Positions 9,214-21,372 are shown, counted from the first letter of the stretch. The stretch is 40,284 nt of DNA from Laribacter sp. (GCA_018055005.1 JAGPIM010000002.1:1-40284); one strand, 5' to 3'. Translations and numbers: made by a program. Notes: generated by a model from the letters alone, not told the origin.

Positions 9214-9412
9214 ATAAAAACCTGCCCTGTCAACAAGCATAACACTATTGATTCTGTCAGCGGCGCAACGGATTACCAGACTCCATCCGCAGCACGAACC
9301 GGATCATGCCAAAAATATTTTCATGCACTCATCAAGAAAGTGCACTTCGTCATCAAAACAATCCGGCTGACCATACCTTACTATCGGTAAGAACAACCAG
9401 ATATTGAACAAT

Positions 9413-9442
9413 AAAAAGCCACCCCATAAGAAGTGGCCTTTT
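9413..9442 (-). terminator. Intrinsic terminator after gcvP
   Basis: On the minus strand AAAAGGCCAC and GTGGCTTTTT flank CTTCTTATGGG, with a T-run after the stem and one bulged base. It lies about 20 bp past the gcvP stop. It separates the glycine cleavage operon from the glycan operon. Confidence 0.8.
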
Positions 9443-9464
9443 ACACGCAATCATACCCAAACGC

Positions 9465-12320
<2,856 letters not shown>

Positions 12321-12346
12321 GAGAAGCAGCAATCTGTAGTTCGGGC

Positions 12347-12374
12347 GAAAAAAGACCCCGCCAGCGGCGGGGCC
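12347..12374 (-). terminator. Terminator-like hairpin between gcvH and gcvP
   Basis: On the minus strand the 7-bp stem CCCCGCC-GCT-GGCGGGG is followed by TCTTTTTTCG. It has the form of an intrinsic terminator but lies inside the operon, 15 to 40 bp after the gcvH stop. It probably lets only part of the transcripts reach gcvP, giving more T and H than P protein (inference). Confidence 0.75.
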
Positions 12375-12387
12375 GGTACGGAGCCGG

Positions 12388-12771
12388 TCAGCCGACTTCC
12401 TTTTCGTAGGCAGCAGCGTCAAGGAGGCTGTCCATGTCGGCCGGGTTCACCAGCTTCAGCTTGAAGAACCAGCCAGCGCCGTACGGGTCAGCGTTGACGG
12501 TTTCCGGGGCGCTTTCGAGGTCGGCATTCACTTCCAGCACTTCACCGGCAATCGGGGCGTACACGTCGCTGGCGGCCTTGACCGACTCGACCACACCGGC
12601 GCCGTCGCCTTCGGCCAGCACCTGGCCCACGGCCGGCAGCTCGATGTAAACAATGTCACCCAGCAGTTCCTGGGCGTGGAAGGTCACACCGACGGTCACG
12701 ACGCCATCACCTTCGTCGCGCACCCATTCGTGGCTGGCAACGTACTTCAGATCGGCAGGAATATTGCTCAT
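12388..12771 (-). CDS. gcvH: Glycine cleavage system H protein
   Basis: A 127-residue lipoyl carrier of standard size. The lipoylation site is [14 protein letters not shown] with its central Lys. SHEWV near the N-terminus and GWFFKLKL near the end are also family features. It shuttles the aminomethyl intermediate between GcvP, GcvT and dihydrolipoamide dehydrogenase. The ATG at 12771 has GGAGAA upstream. It lies about 100 bp after gcvT, separated by two hairpins, and before gcvP behind a terminator-like hairpin. Confidence 0.97.
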   Translation of the reverse strand: MSNIPADLKYVASHEWVRDEGDGVVTVGVTFHAQELLGDIVYIELPAVGQVLAEGDGAGVVESVKAASDVYAPIAGEVLEVNADLESAPETVNADPYGAGWFFKLKLVNPADMDSLLDAAAYEKEVG

Positions 12772-12798
12772 GAAAGTTCTCCGGTAAGGATGGTAAGC

Positions 12799-12857
12799 GG
12801 ATGGCGCAGCGCCAGCGGCCCGCCATCCGGATGCACGGACAGCCCGGCCGGGCTGTC
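12799..12857 (-). other. Two intercistronic hairpins between gcvT and gcvH
   Basis: An 8-bp stem GGATGGCG/CGCCATCC (12799-12806 and 12821-12828) and a perfect 20-bp palindrome GACAGCCCGGCCGGGCTGTC (12838-12857) fill most of the 98-bp gap. Neither has a T-run on the minus strand, so they look like mRNA-stabilising or processing structures rather than terminators. Confidence 0.65.
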
Positions 12858-12869
12858 TCTTTACGTTAT

Positions 12870-13976
12870 TCAGTCAAACACTTTTTTGCCGTTGCGCACG
12901 AACGGCAGCTTCACCACGCGGGCGGCAACCAGCTGGCCGCGCACCTCAACGGCCGCGCGGTCGGTGGTGGCAGCCGGCACCCGGGCAATGGCAATGGCCT
13001 GCTTGAGGGTCGGCGAGAAGGTGCCGCTGGTGGTGATGCCTTCGCCGGCACCATCCACGACCACTTTCATGCCTTCGCGCAACACGCCGCGCCCTTCCAG
13101 CACCAGCCCGACCTGCTTCATGCTGACGCCGCGCGCCTTCTGGGCCTCGATGACATCGCGCCCGATGAACTGGCGACCAGCATCTTTGAGGTCGATGGTC
13201 CAGCCCATGCCGGCCTTCAGCGGGCTGACGGACTCGTCCATGTCGTGGCCATAGAGGTTCATGCCGGCTTCCATCCGCAGGGTGTCGCGGGCACCCAGGC
13301 CGCACGGGGCGACGCCGGCAGCGAGCAGGTCCTGCCACAGGGCGGCAGCATCTGCGACCGGCAACATGATTTCCAGACCGTCTTCGCCGGTGTAGCCGGT
13401 GCGGGCGACAAACCAGCCGTCCGGGCCGTCGGTGCAGCATGGCAGGCCCTGGAAAATGGAGAGCGACTGCACCAGGGCGGCACAGGCGGGACGGGCAGCG
13501 CAGAACTTGCTGATGGCACTGGGGCCCTGCACTGCCAGCATGGCCAGTTCCGGGCGTTCTGTCAGGGTGACGTCAAACGAAGCGGCCTGCGCCTGCATCC
13601 AGGCCAGATCCTTGTCGCGGGTGGCGGCGTTCACCACCACGCGGTAGCCCCAGGCGGTCAGGTAGACGATCAGGTCGTCGATCACGCCGCCGGCCGCGTT
13701 GAGCATGCCGGAGTACAGGGCCTTACCCAGCGGCGCCAGCTTGGCGACATCGTTGGCGATCAGGCGACGCAGGTAGGCTTGGGCATCCGGCCCGGTCAGG
13801 TCGACCACGGTCATGTGGGAAACGTCGAACATGCCGGCGTCCGTGCGGACGATTTCATGTTCCTTGAGCTGGGAACCGTAATGAATGGGCATGTCCCAGC
13901 CACCGAACGGCACCATTTTGGCGCCAGCGGCAAGATGCAGGGCGTGGAAGGGGGTCTTGGAAAGGGCTGAGGTCAT
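12870..13976 (-). CDS. gcvT: Aminomethyltransferase, T protein of glycine cleavage
   Basis: A 368-residue folate-dependent enzyme of normal length. It releases ammonia and makes methylene-tetrahydrofolate from aminomethyl-lipoyl-GcvH. Typical blocks are [71 protein letters not shown] and [19 protein letters not shown]. The ATG at 13976 directly precedes the family N-terminus (TPFHALHL); sixteen upstream codons overlap the riboswitch-to-start linker and are rejected. It is the first gene of the gcvTHP operon and lies about 30 bp downstream of a tandem glycine riboswitch. Confidence 0.97.
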   Translation of the reverse strand: MTSALSKTPFHALHLAAGAKMVPFGGWDMPIHYGSQLKEHEIVRTDAGMFDVSHMTVVDLTGPDAQAYLRRLIANDVAKLAPLGKALYSGMLNAAGGVIDDLIVYLTAWGYRVVVNAATRDKDLAWMQAQAASFDVTLTERPELAMLAVQGPSAISKFCAARPACAALVQSLSIFQGLPCCTDGPDGWFVARTGYTGEDGLEIMLPVADAAALWQDLLAAGVAPCGLGARDTLRMEAGMNLYGHDMDESVSPLKAGMGWTIDLKDAGRQFIGRDVIEAQKARGVSMKQVGLVLEGRGVLREGMKVVVDGAGEGITTSGTFSPTLKQAIAIARVPAATTDRAAVEVRGQLVAARVVKLPFVRNGKKVFD

Positions 13977-14007
13977 GTCGGTACCGGGTGAATGGAATGC
14001 AAATACA

Positions 14008-14208
14008 CCCCTCTGTCCCGGCACCTGAGATTTTCCGGTGCCTCAGCACCGTTAGCCCCTTCGGTGGAGGCCTGACAGCCTCGCTCTCCAGAGTGATTGC
14101 GAACCGGCTTGGCGGTCCCTTCATGCAGTCCTTTTGCCTGAGCGATTGCGGGTGTGCTTGCGCCTTCGGCGGTGCTGGCGGTACGGGCCGCCATCACGCT
14201 CTCCTGCA
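14008..14208 (-). promoter_or_regulatory. Tandem glycine riboswitch of the gcvTHP operon
   Basis: Read on the minus strand, two glycine aptamers follow each other. Aptamer 1 (about 14208-14125) has GGAGAGCGTGATGG, CACCGCCGAAGGCGCAAG and AATCGCTCAGGCAAAAGGAC. Aptamer 2 (about 14096-14008) has TCTGGAGAGCGAGG, CCACCGAAGGGGCTAAC, and AATCTCAGGTGCCGGGACAG. These match the conserved cores of the known glycine riboswitch class. A short linker separates them, and gcvT starts about 30 bases downstream. In known cases glycine binding switches expression on. No terminator is visible between aptamer 2 and gcvT, so translational control is likelier (inference). Confidence 0.95.
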
Positions 14209-14219
14209 TGACCGCGGGA

Positions 14220-14864
14220 TTATCCGGGGCAAGCGGCATCTGTGCAACCACCGGCCGCCTGCCGGGCCGCCGGCAAGGGACGCCAGGGGTCGAGAAACAG
14301 CCGGAAAACCGCCTCGGCATACAGCGCCGACTGCACCAGCGCGGAGGGGGAATCCAGCTCTTCGCGCAACAGATTGCAAAAGCGCAGCCAGTGGCGACTG
14401 GTCTCGTCGCCATAGGCCACGAAATAGCGGCAGGCAACCGCTCCAAAGGGGTACAGCATCAGCTGCGACAGCATGTGCTGGCCGGCCTGGGCCGCACCTT
14501 CGATCACGTACAGGGCACCCAGTGCGGCTGGCCGGTCTGGCAACGGGCAGGGCCAGAGCTGTTTGTGGAAAGTGCGCTCGACCCCCAGCTCGGCCAGGTC
14601 GGCATCGAGCAAGGACAGCCTTGGCAAATAGCCGATATCGTCCAGCAAGCCGGCATGCCGGCTGGTCAGTTCGTGTTCCAGCATGCTGAAGCAGCGGTGC
14701 AGGCGGGTCAGGATATTGCGGTATGCCTGCTGGTCCAGCATGCCGCCAAAGAGACCGCTCTCCAGCCACCAGCCCTGCAGGGCGGCATGCAAGGACCGGG
14801 TGTGGCAATAGAGCGCTGTCGGCGCCGGGGCGCTGCCGGGAAGTGTCAGCAGGGAATCGACCAT
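14220..14864 (-). CDS. Biliverdin-producing heme oxygenase (BphO/HemO-like)
   Basis: A 214-residue all-helical protein. HTRSLHAAL gives a candidate proximal heme ligand, His26. LGALYVIEGAAQAGQHM (about 116-131) matches the heme oxygenase distal-helix signature L-Y-V-x-E-G. The family opens heme to biliverdin, Fe2+ and CO, supplying iron or phytochrome chromophore. The ATG at 14864 has GGAGAGAGGG eight bases upstream; an earlier in-frame start is not supported. No phytochrome, TonB receptor or heme transporter is adjacent, so its role is open. Its 3' end stops only 12 bp before the glycine riboswitch, so the gcv promoter must lie inside this gene or gcv must be read through from it. Confidence 0.75.
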   Translation of the reverse strand: MVDSLLTLPGSAPAPTALYCHTRSLHAALQGWWLESGLFGGMLDQQAYRNILTRLHRCFSMLEHELTSRHAGLLDDIGYLPRLSLLDADLAELGVERTFHKQLWPCPLPDRPAALGALYVIEGAAQAGQHMLSQLMLYPFGAVACRYFVAYGDETSRHWLRFCNLLREELDSPSALVQSALYAEAVFRLFLDPWRPLPAARQAAGGCTDAACPG

Positions 14865-14952
14865 GGCAAACGCCCTCTCTCCAGACCAAAGCAGTCTTTC
14901 AAGATAGCGGTGACAAGGCCGGTTCACCAGGATTCAGGCGAAGCGAGGCAAA

Positions 14953-14982
14953 CAAAACGGACGGCAGTTTTCTGCCGTCCGT
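14953..14982 (-). terminator. Intrinsic terminator after pbpG
   Basis: An 11-bp perfect stem ACGGACGGCAG/CTGCCGTCCGT around a four-base loop is followed on the minus strand by TTTTGTTT. It lies about 25 bp past the pbpG stop and insulates the heme oxygenase gene. Confidence 0.9.
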
Positions 14983-15006
14983 CGGGTAAGCCAACCGGTC
15001 AGGTTT

Positions 15007-15867
15007 TCAGCCAGCCAGCCAGGTGGCCGGATGTTTTTCCAGCCAGGTCTTGATGTTGCGGGCATCGTTGATGCGGGCAGACGAGCCTTCGGAATCAAGG
15101 AACACCATGATCAGCGGCGTGGATCCCACGGTGGCCATCATGACCAGACACCGGCCTGCTTCCTGGGTGTAGCCGGTTTTCGACAGGCCGATCTGCCACT
15201 GCCCTTCTCGTACCAGCGCATTGCTGTTGCGGTATTGCAGCATGCGGTTGCGGGCGTAGACCTGCTGGTCGGTGGTGGTGGTGTCTTCGCGGATCAGCGG
15301 ATAGCGATAGGCCGCAGCCACCATGCGGGCCAGGTCTTCCGCAGTCGAGGTATTGCGGCTGTCCAACCCGGTCGGATCATAAAAACGGGTGCTGTGCATG
15401 CCCAGCTGACGGGCCTTCTGGTTCATGCGCGAGACAAAGGCACTGGTGCCGCCGGGTGAGGTGCGTGCCAGCGAAGCCGCAGCGCGGTTCTCGCTCGACA
15501 TCAATGCCAGAAGCAGCATTTCGCGCCGGCTCAGCACACTGCCGACCGCCAGACGGGAGCTGGTGTTTTTCAGGCGGTCGATTTCCGCCTCGGAGATGGT
15601 GATCAGTTCGTCCAGCGGCTGCCCGCTGTCCAGCATGACCATCGCCGTCATCAGCTTGGTGATCGAGGCAATCGACATCATCCGGTCAGTGTTCTTGCCA
15701 AACAGCACTTCACCGGTCTGGGCGTTGACCACCAGGGCGGCACTGGAGTGCAACCGGGGAACCGAACTGGCAGCCAGCTGCATTTCGTGTTCTGGCTGGG
15801 CCAGAACCAGAGGGCTGGTTGCCAGCAGCATGGCAGTCAGTCCGGATACAAAAAATCGGGACAACAT
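15007..15867 (-). CDS. pbpG: D-alanyl-D-alanine endopeptidase (PBP7/8 family)
   Basis: A 286-residue serine peptidase of the S11 family. A signal peptide covers about residues 1-23 (FFVSGLTAMLLATSPLVLA). The catalytic motifs are all present: S68-I-T-K71 (SxxK), S125-E-N127 (SxN) and K231-T-G233 (KTG). Surrounding sequence (SIASITKLMTAMVMLD) is typical of PBP7, which cleaves D-Ala-meso-DAP cross-links in periplasmic peptidoglycan. It is short compared with PBP5/6 and lacks their C-terminal membrane-anchoring domain. A GGGAG site precedes the ATG. The 248 bp upstream, to the arcC terminator, hold no gene. A weak TTGAAT-N16-TTAAAT pair near 15925-15955 could be its promoter. Confidence 0.9.
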   Translation of the reverse strand: MLSRFFVSGLTAMLLATSPLVLAQPEHEMQLAASSVPRLHSSAALVVNAQTGEVLFGKNTDRMMSIASITKLMTAMVMLDSGQPLDELITISEAEIDRLKNTSSRLAVGSVLSRREMLLLALMSSENRAAASLARTSPGGTSAFVSRMNQKARQLGMHSTRFYDPTGLDSRNTSTAEDLARMVAAAYRYPLIREDTTTTDQQVYARNRMLQYRNSNALVREGQWQIGLSKTGYTQEAGRCLVMMATVGSTPLIMVFLDSEGSSARINDARNIKTWLEKHPATWLAG

Positions 15868-16115
15868 GGGTTTCTCCCTGAGGCAGGAATGGCCGCATCG
15901 CGGCCACGGAGAGGTCTGGCGAAATTTTAAACGGATTTAAGTCTGTATCGCATGAAATTCAAACAATCGACTACCCGATTGCCAACCAGACCGACGAGCG
16001 TCACCCATCAAGATTCATGCCATCCATATGCAAACATGCAACCATCTGCCGGAAAGCTGCAGGCAACGTGCTGCCTGACGTGCCCCCACATCCCCTGACC
16101 ATGGTTTTCAGGCGC

Positions 16116-16144
16116 AAAAAACCGGCAGGGACACACCCTGCCGG
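16116..16144 (-). terminator. Intrinsic terminator after arcC1
   Basis: Minus strand: CCGGCAGGG-TGTGT-CCCTGCCGG, a 9-bp perfect stem, followed by TTTTTTGCG. It lies about 33 bp past the stop of the first carbamate kinase gene and ends the arc region. Confidence 0.93.
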
Positions 16145-16177
16145 CTGGCGATGCTGGCGGAAGTTTCCGCCACGGAT

Positions 16178-17119
16178 TCAGTAATACTCGATACCGTTGG
16201 TCTCGGTGGAGACAATCGTGCCGGCCTGCCCCTGCACAATCTTTTCAATGTCTTCCAGCGCGCCGATCACCGCCCGCTTGCCGGTCTGCCTGGCAAACTC
16301 GGCGGCAGCCTCCACCTTGGGGCCCATCGAACCGGCAGCAAAGCCCAGTTTGTCGAGTTCGTCCGGGTGCGCCATCCGGATGGCTTTCTGGTCCGGCTTG
16401 CCCCAGTTGATGAACACGGCATTGACGTCGGTCGCCACCACGAAATAGTCGGCATCCACTTCACGGGCCAGCAGGCTGGAAGCCAGATCCTTGTCGATGA
16501 CGGCCTCGACCCCCACCAGTTTGCCATCCTGATACATGGTGGGAATGCCGCCGCCGCCCGCCGCAATCACCACCGTGCCTTTTTCCATCAGCCACTTGAT
16601 CGGCCGCATTTCAAAAATGCGCTTGGGACGGGGACTGGGCACCACGCGGCGGTAGTACTGACCATCGGCCTTGACGGTCCAGCCGTTTGCCGCTGCCAGC
16701 TTGTCCGCCTGATCCTTGGAGTAGACCGGCCCGACAAATTTGGTCGGATTGGAAAAGGCCGGATCTTTCGGGTCGACTTCGGTCTGGGTCAGGATGGTGG
16801 CCAGCGGCACTTCAAACGGCAGCTCGTTACCCAGCTCCTGCTCCAGCATGTAGCCGATCATGCCTTCGGTCTGTGCACCCAGCACATCCAGCGGGTACGG
16901 CGTGACCTTTTCGTCAACGTGCCGGGCATATGCCTCGTTCTGCAAGCCGAGCAAGCCCACTTGCGGTCCATTGCCATGTGCCAGCAACAGTTCGTGCTCT
17001 CCGGCAACCACAGCCAGCTGCCTGGCGGCAATCCTGACATTGTTGCGCTGATTATCCGCAGTCATGACTTCACCGCGACGTTGCAGGGCATTGCCCCCCA
17101 ATGCGACAACCACTCTCAT
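16178..17119 (-). CDS. arcC: Carbamate kinase, copy 1
   Basis: A 313-residue amino-acid-kinase family protein. It makes ATP and carbamate from carbamoyl phosphate and ADP, the energy-yielding step of arginine fermentation. Motifs are [78 protein letters not shown], and [10 protein letters not shown]. The ATG at 17119 is chosen over the ATG two codons earlier because GAGAGG then sits at proper spacing. It is the last gene of the D1-A1-B1-C1 unit. Copy 2 at 23122 is very similar but differs, for example, at [13 protein letters not shown] versus [13 protein letters not shown]. Confidence 0.96.
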   Translation of the reverse strand: MRVVVALGGNALQRRGEVMTADNQRNNVRIAARQLAVVAGEHELLLAHGNGPQVGLLGLQNEAYARHVDEKVTPYPLDVLGAQTEGMIGYMLEQELGNELPFEVPLATILTQTEVDPKDPAFSNPTKFVGPVYSKDQADKLAAANGWTVKADGQYYRRVVPSPRPKRIFEMRPIKWLMEKGTVVIAAGGGGIPTMYQDGKLVGVEAVIDKDLASSLLAREVDADYFVVATDVNAVFINWGKPDQKAIRMAHPDELDKLGFAAGSMGPKVEAAAEFARQTGKRAVIGALEDIEKIVQGQAGTIVSTETNGIEYY

Positions 17120-17207
17120 GGCCACATCCTCTCGAAACGGAGCCCGGCTCCGGATGTGAAAGCACGACTGTCGGCACCTTCTGGCTGCGCGACAGCCGAT
17201 GACAACC

Positions 17208-17258
17208 GCCCTTCACCCGGGCGACCTGCGCAAACATGCAGGCCAGCGGATGAAGGGC
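17208..17258 (-). other. Intercistronic inverted repeat between arcB1 and arcC1
   Basis: GCCCTTCA (17208-17215) pairs with TGAAGGGC (17251-17258), enclosing a smaller CCTGC/GCAGG stem. No T-run follows. It occupies the 158-bp gap before arcC1, as hairpins do at the other arc junctions. Confidence 0.5.
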
Positions 17259-17277
17259 AGCAATGGTCGGCCCTGAA

Positions 17278-18282
17278 TCAGGCCAGTGTGGCCACCATGA
17301 TGGCCTTGATGGTGTGCATGCGGTTTTCAGCCTGCTCGAAAGCAATGCAGGCCGGACCTTCAAACACCTCGTCGGTCACTTCGATGCCGTCGGCAAACTG
17401 CGGATACTGGGCGGCAATCTGCTTGCCGACCTTGGTTTTCGCATTGTGGAAAGCCGGCAGGCAGTGCATGAACTTGACCTTGGGATTACCGGTAGCAGCC
17501 ATCAGTTTCGAATCCACCCGGAACGGTGTCAGCAGCTTGATGCGCTCGCCCCAGCTTTCGATCGGCTCGCCCATCGACACCCACACGTCGGTATGGATGA
17601 AATCCACGCCCTTGACGGCCACATGCGGGTCATCGGTCACGGTCAGGCGGGCACCGGTGGACTTGCAGATTTCCTGACAATGCTTGACCAGCGCGGGGTC
17701 CGGCGACAGGTCTTTCGGTCCGCCGATGCGGACATCCATACCCAGGAGGCAGCCGATGACCATCAGCGAATGGCCCATGTTGTTGCGGGCGTCACCCACA
17801 TACGCATAGGCGATTTCTGTCAGCGGCTTGTCGCTGTTTTCGCTCATGGTCAGCACATCGCACAGCATCTGTGTCGGGTGCCACGCATCGGTCAGGCCGT
17901 TGTAGACCGGTACGCTGGAATAGCGAGCCAGCTCTTCGACGTCTTCCTGGGCAAAGCCGCGGAACTCGATGCCGTCATAAAAGCGGCTCAGTACGCGGGC
18001 GGTGTCGGCGATGCTTTCCTTGTGACCAAGCTGCGAGCTGCTCGGGTCGATGTAGGTCACGTGGGCACCCTGGTCATGTGCGGCCACTTCAAACGAGCAG
18101 CGGGTACGGGTCGAGGTCTTTTCGAAAATCAGTGCAATGTTCTTGCCCTTGAGGCGTGGCACTTCGTTGCCGGTATATTTGGCACGCTTGAGGTCACGGG
18201 CAAGATCCAGCAGATAGTGGATTTCGCGCGGGGTGAAATCGAGTTCTTTGAGGAAATGACGGCTTTTCAGATTAAAGGCCAT
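17278..18282 (-). CDS. arcB: Catabolic ornithine carbamoyltransferase, copy 1
   Basis: A 334-residue transcarbamylase, the length of catabolic ArcB. It splits citrulline with phosphate into ornithine and carbamoyl phosphate. Carbamoyl-phosphate binding motifs are [27 protein letters not shown] and the catalytic [25 protein letters not shown] binds the amino acid. The ATG at 18282 has AGGAGAG at six bases; an upstream in-frame start would add six residues. It lies between arcA1 and arcC1 with a hairpin upstream. Its paralogue at 24178 shares the whole architecture. Confidence 0.96.
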   Translation of the reverse strand: MAFNLKSRHFLKELDFTPREIHYLLDLARDLKRAKYTGNEVPRLKGKNIALIFEKTSTRTRCSFEVAAHDQGAHVTYIDPSSSQLGHKESIADTARVLSRFYDGIEFRGFAQEDVEELARYSSVPVYNGLTDAWHPTQMLCDVLTMSENSDKPLTEIAYAYVGDARNNMGHSLMVIGCLLGMDVRIGGPKDLSPDPALVKHCQEICKSTGARLTVTDDPHVAVKGVDFIHTDVWVSMGEPIESWGERIKLLTPFRVDSKLMAATGNPKVKFMHCLPAFHNAKTKVGKQIAAQYPQFADGIEVTDEVFEGPACIAFEQAENRMHTIKAIMVATLA

Positions 18283-18314
18283 GGTGGCTCTCCTGTTCAT
18301 TAGCCATGAAACAC

Positions 18315-18337
18315 GACGGGCGCATAAAGCGCCCGTC
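18315..18337 (-). other. Intercistronic hairpin between arcA1 and arcB1
   Basis: A 9-bp perfect stem GACGGGCGC/GCGCCCGTC around a five-base loop (ATAAA on the plus strand) lies in the 78-bp gap. It has no T-run on the minus strand. Its position matches the arcA-arcB boundary where Pseudomonas arc mRNA is known to be processed. Confidence 0.65.
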
Positions 18338-18360
18338 CATATATGACGGGAACAAATGTA

Positions 18361-19590
18361 TCAGAAGTTGATCGGATCGCGAGCGATCGGGCAGGTCATG
18401 CAGTGACCACCGCCACGGCCACGGCCCAGCTCACCACCAGGGATTTCCACTACTTCCACACCGGCATCACGCATCAGCTTGTTGGTATAGGTATTGCGGT
18501 CGTAGGCCACCACCACACCACGGTCGAGGGCCACTACGTTGTTGCCGTCGTCCCACTGCTCGCGCTCGCGCTGGTAGGCGTCGCCCCCGGTATACAGGGT
18601 CTTGAGCTTCGACAGGCCCAGCGATTCGGCCACCACGTCGAGGAAAGGCTTGTCGTGGCGCTCGAAAACCACCTCGCCCGGCTTGTCGCCAGCACGCAGG
18701 CTGGTGCAGACGATTTCATCGACCACGTCCGGAAACACCGACACGAAGTCGTAGTCGAGGAAGCTGAACACGGTATCAAGGTGCATGGCGCCGCGGCTCT
18801 TGGCCATCTGGCAGGCAATGATGCGGGTCGGGCCGTCCGGCTGGCCCAGCGCATTGCGGGCCACCTGTACCACGGCTTGCGGGCTGGTGCGCTCGCCCAT
18901 GCCGATCAGGGCCACGCCCTTGCCGATCGGCATCACGTCGCCGCCCTCCAGCGTGGCAGAACCGTGATCCTTGTCGCTGTCGCCCCACCATACCTTCACC
19001 TTGCCGGCGAAGTACGGGTGGAACTGGTACACGGCCTGTTCCAGCAGGGTTTCCTGGCGGCGGGCCGGCCAGTACATCGGGTTGAGGGTGACACCACCGT
19101 AGATCCAGCAGGACGGGTCGCGCTGGAACTGTGAATTCGGCACCGGCGGCAACACGAATTCGGACTGGTCCAGATAGCCGCCGAACAGGCCTTTGGCGTC
19201 AAACGGCAGCTCGAACTTGGCAATCCCGCCGATCAGGTGTTCGGCCAGTTTGGCTGCCGGCATTTCGTCCAGCCACGCACGCAGGTCGGTCAGCATGCCG
19301 ATACCGACATTGTCGGCCTTCACCTTGCGGTCAAGGATCCACGCACGTCCGGCCTTGTCTTCACACACCTTGGTCAGCATGTCGTGCAGTTCCAGCACCT
19401 CGATGCCGCGGGCCTGCATCTGGCTGACCATGTAGGCATGGTCCTTTTGAGCCTGCTCAACCCAGATCACGTCGTCAAACAGCAGGTCATGGCAATTGGC
19501 GGGAGTCAGCCGCTTGTGTGCCAGGCCGGGATGGCAAACCATCACCGTACGCAATTTGCCGCATTCGGAATGGGCTCCAAATTGGGTCAT
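18361..19590 (-). CDS. arcA: Arginine deiminase, copy 1
   Basis: A 409-residue guanidino-modifying enzyme that hydrolyses arginine to citrulline and ammonia, raising cytoplasmic pH. The catalytic cysteine is in [14 protein letters not shown] (Cys397). Other active-site blocks are [26 protein letters not shown], and [19 protein letters not shown]. The ATG at 19590 has GAGGAG at eight bases; 15 upstream codons in frame overlap a hairpin and are rejected. A terminator-like structure lies 42 bp upstream with little room for a promoter after it, so transcription probably comes from arcD1. Copy 2 at 25278 has the same length and Cys position, with GGSHC instead of GGGHC. Confidence 0.97.
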   Translation of the reverse strand: MTQFGAHSECGKLRTVMVCHPGLAHKRLTPANCHDLLFDDVIWVEQAQKDHAYMVSQMQARGIEVLELHDMLTKVCEDKAGRAWILDRKVKADNVGIGMLTDLRAWLDEMPAAKLAEHLIGGIAKFELPFDAKGLFGGYLDQSEFVLPPVPNSQFQRDPSCWIYGGVTLNPMYWPARRQETLLEQAVYQFHPYFAGKVKVWWGDSDKDHGSATLEGGDVMPIGKGVALIGMGERTSPQAVVQVARNALGQPDGPTRIIACQMAKSRGAMHLDTVFSFLDYDFVSVFPDVVDEIVCTSLRAGDKPGEVVFERHDKPFLDVVAESLGLSKLKTLYTGGDAYQREREQWDDGNNVVALDRGVVVAYDRNTYTNKLMRDAGVEVVEIPGGELGRGRGGGHCMTCPIARDPINF

Positions 19591-19632
19591 GTGCAACTCC
19601 TCGAACGTTACGATGCATATGGCATCAACAAA

Positions 19633-19671
19633 CAAAAATGCCCCGGGTGTTCTGACTTCCCCCAGGGCATT
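19633..19671 (-). terminator. Terminator-like hairpin between arcD1 and arcA1
   Basis: On the minus strand AATGCCC pairs with GGGCATT across a long, partly paired loop, and TTTTTGTTTG follows. It lies just after the arcD1 stop and 42 bp before the arcA1 start. It may be an attenuator or processing site that sets the ratio of ArcD to ArcA. Confidence 0.7.
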
Positions 19672-19727
19672 CCTGAATACTCGCTTGCGTAATGTTTGTT
19701 ATTTTTCGACGTCTGCGGCGAGCCCGG

Positions 19728-21164
19728 TCACAGGCTCAGCCTGCCGCTGACCAGCTCGTACAAGGCATACAGTCCAAGCACCACAACGATGATGGCGATG
19801 ATGCCTTCGGCAGAGTTGAACGGCTTTTTCTTCTGTTCACGTCTAGCCCAGATATAGAAGATGAGACCCGGGGCGTAAAGCACCATCGACAGGAAGAGGT
19901 ACTTGGGGCCGGCAGCGTAGATCAGCCAGATGCCGTAGATCGTCGAGACCACGGCGATCAGCAGGTCGCGTCCCTTGGAACCACCCGTCGCATAGGCCTC
20001 GCCCTTCACCGTGATCATCCAGGCGTACAGCGAGCACAGCAGGTACGGAATCAGGATCATCGACGTGGCCAGCGACAGCAGGGCCAGATAACCGGCCGAG
20101 CTGAACAGCGTCCAGATCAGGAAGAGCTGCACCAGACCGTTGGTCACCCACAGGGCGTAGGTCGGCGCACCCTTGGCGTTCACGTGGGCAAAGAACTTCG
20201 GCATGGTGCCGTCCTTGCCGGCGAGGAACACGATTTCCGCAGCCAGCAGCGTCCAGGCCAGCAGGGCACCGGCCACCGAGATGATCAGGCCGATGTTCAT
20301 CAGGGCAAAGCCCCACTCGCCCACCACAGCCTTCAGCACGCTGGCAGTCGACGGGTTTTGCAGCGCAGCCAGTTCATGCTGGGACATGATGCCCAGCGAC
20401 AGCACCGACACGGCCACCAGCACGGCCATCGTGAACAGGAAGCCGATCACGGTTGCCTTGCCCACATCGGCCATGTTCTGTGCCCGCTCGGAAAACACCG
20501 AGGCGCCTTCGATGCCGATGAACACCCACACGGTGACCAGCATGGTGCTCTTGACCTGCTCCATGATGCTGCCCAGTGCCGGAGATCCCCAGAAATCCAG
20601 CGAGAAGGTCTTGACCTGGAAGCCGTAGATCACCACCAGGATGAAGATCGCCAGCGGGACCAGCTTGGCAATGGTGGTCAGCGTGTTGATGAAAGTGGCA
20701 CTCTGCACGCCGTTGAAGATCAGCCAGGTCAGCAGCCACAGCAGGATCGAGGCGCACAGGATGGCCCAGCCGGTGTTGCCTTCGCCAAAGAAGCTCAGGG
20801 AACTGAACGAGCCGAAGGCCGAGAACATCACCACAAAGTAGGAAACGTTGCCGATCCAGGCCGAGATCCAGTAGCCCCAGGCCGAGTTGAAGCCGATGTA
20901 CGGACCGAAACCGGCGCGGGCATAACCGTACACGCCCCCCTTGATGTCCGGCCGGCGGGACGCCAGGTTCTGGAACACGAAGGCAAGGGTCAGCATCCCG
21001 ACAAAGGTGATGATCCAGCCGATGATGATGGCCCCCGCCCCCGCACCGGCGGCCATGTTTTGCGGCAGCGAGAAAATCCCGCCGCCGATCATGGAGCCGA
21101 TAACCAGGGCCGTCAGGGCGCCCAGTTTGAGTTTGTCGGAAGTCGCGTGGCTTTCGTCAGACAT
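19728..21164 (-). CDS. arcD: Arginine/ornithine antiporter, copy 1
   Basis: A 478-residue APC-superfamily membrane protein with about 12 to 13 hydrophobic segments. The signature of the arginine/ornithine group is near the N-terminus: LVIGSMIGGGIFSLPQNM, then GAGAGAIIIGWIITFVGM. KGGVYGYARAGFGPYIGFNS follows, and IGIEGASVFSERAQN near the middle. It exchanges external arginine for internal ornithine at no energy cost, feeding the ADI pathway. The ATG at 21164 has CGGAGAG at six bases. It immediately follows arcD2, which ends in a strong terminator. No convincing promoter is seen upstream apart from a weak TTGAAA-N17-TAAGCC. Confidence 0.95.
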   Translation of the reverse strand: MSDESHATSDKLKLGALTALVIGSMIGGGIFSLPQNMAAGAGAGAIIIGWIITFVGMLTLAFVFQNLASRRPDIKGGVYGYARAGFGPYIGFNSAWGYWISAWIGNVSYFVVMFSAFGSFSSLSFFGEGNTGWAILCASILLWLLTWLIFNGVQSATFINTLTTIAKLVPLAIFILVVIYGFQVKTFSLDFWGSPALGSIMEQVKSTMLVTVWVFIGIEGASVFSERAQNMADVGKATVIGFLFTMAVLVAVSVLSLGIMSQHELAALQNPSTASVLKAVVGEWGFALMNIGLIISVAGALLAWTLLAAEIVFLAGKDGTMPKFFAHVNAKGAPTYALWVTNGLVQLFLIWTLFSSAGYLALLSLATSMILIPYLLCSLYAWMITVKGEAYATGGSKGRDLLIAVVSTIYGIWLIYAAGPKYLFLSMVLYAPGLIFYIWARREQKKKPFNSAEGIIAIIVVVLGLYALYELVSGRLSL

Positions 21165-21372
21165 GGTGTCTCTCCGAAAAAGGTCAAGTTATCGTTATGC
21201 CGACGGATCGGCAGCTCTGGGCTATGCGGTCAGCCCCTTGACCTGTTCAGACGGGGAACCGCTTGCTGGCACAGAAGCTTTCACTGTGCTTTTGGCTTAG
21301 TTCAGTCTTACCGACTTTTCAACGCCATCGGTCCAACCCGCCCATAAATGACAAAGCCATTTACCGGAAAAC

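Noticed and set aside
9324..9344. TGCACT/AGTGCA inverted repeat before rfbF as an operator
   Set aside because: Six-base arms with a nine-base spacer are expected by chance in a 200-bp region, and no promoter is placed near it.
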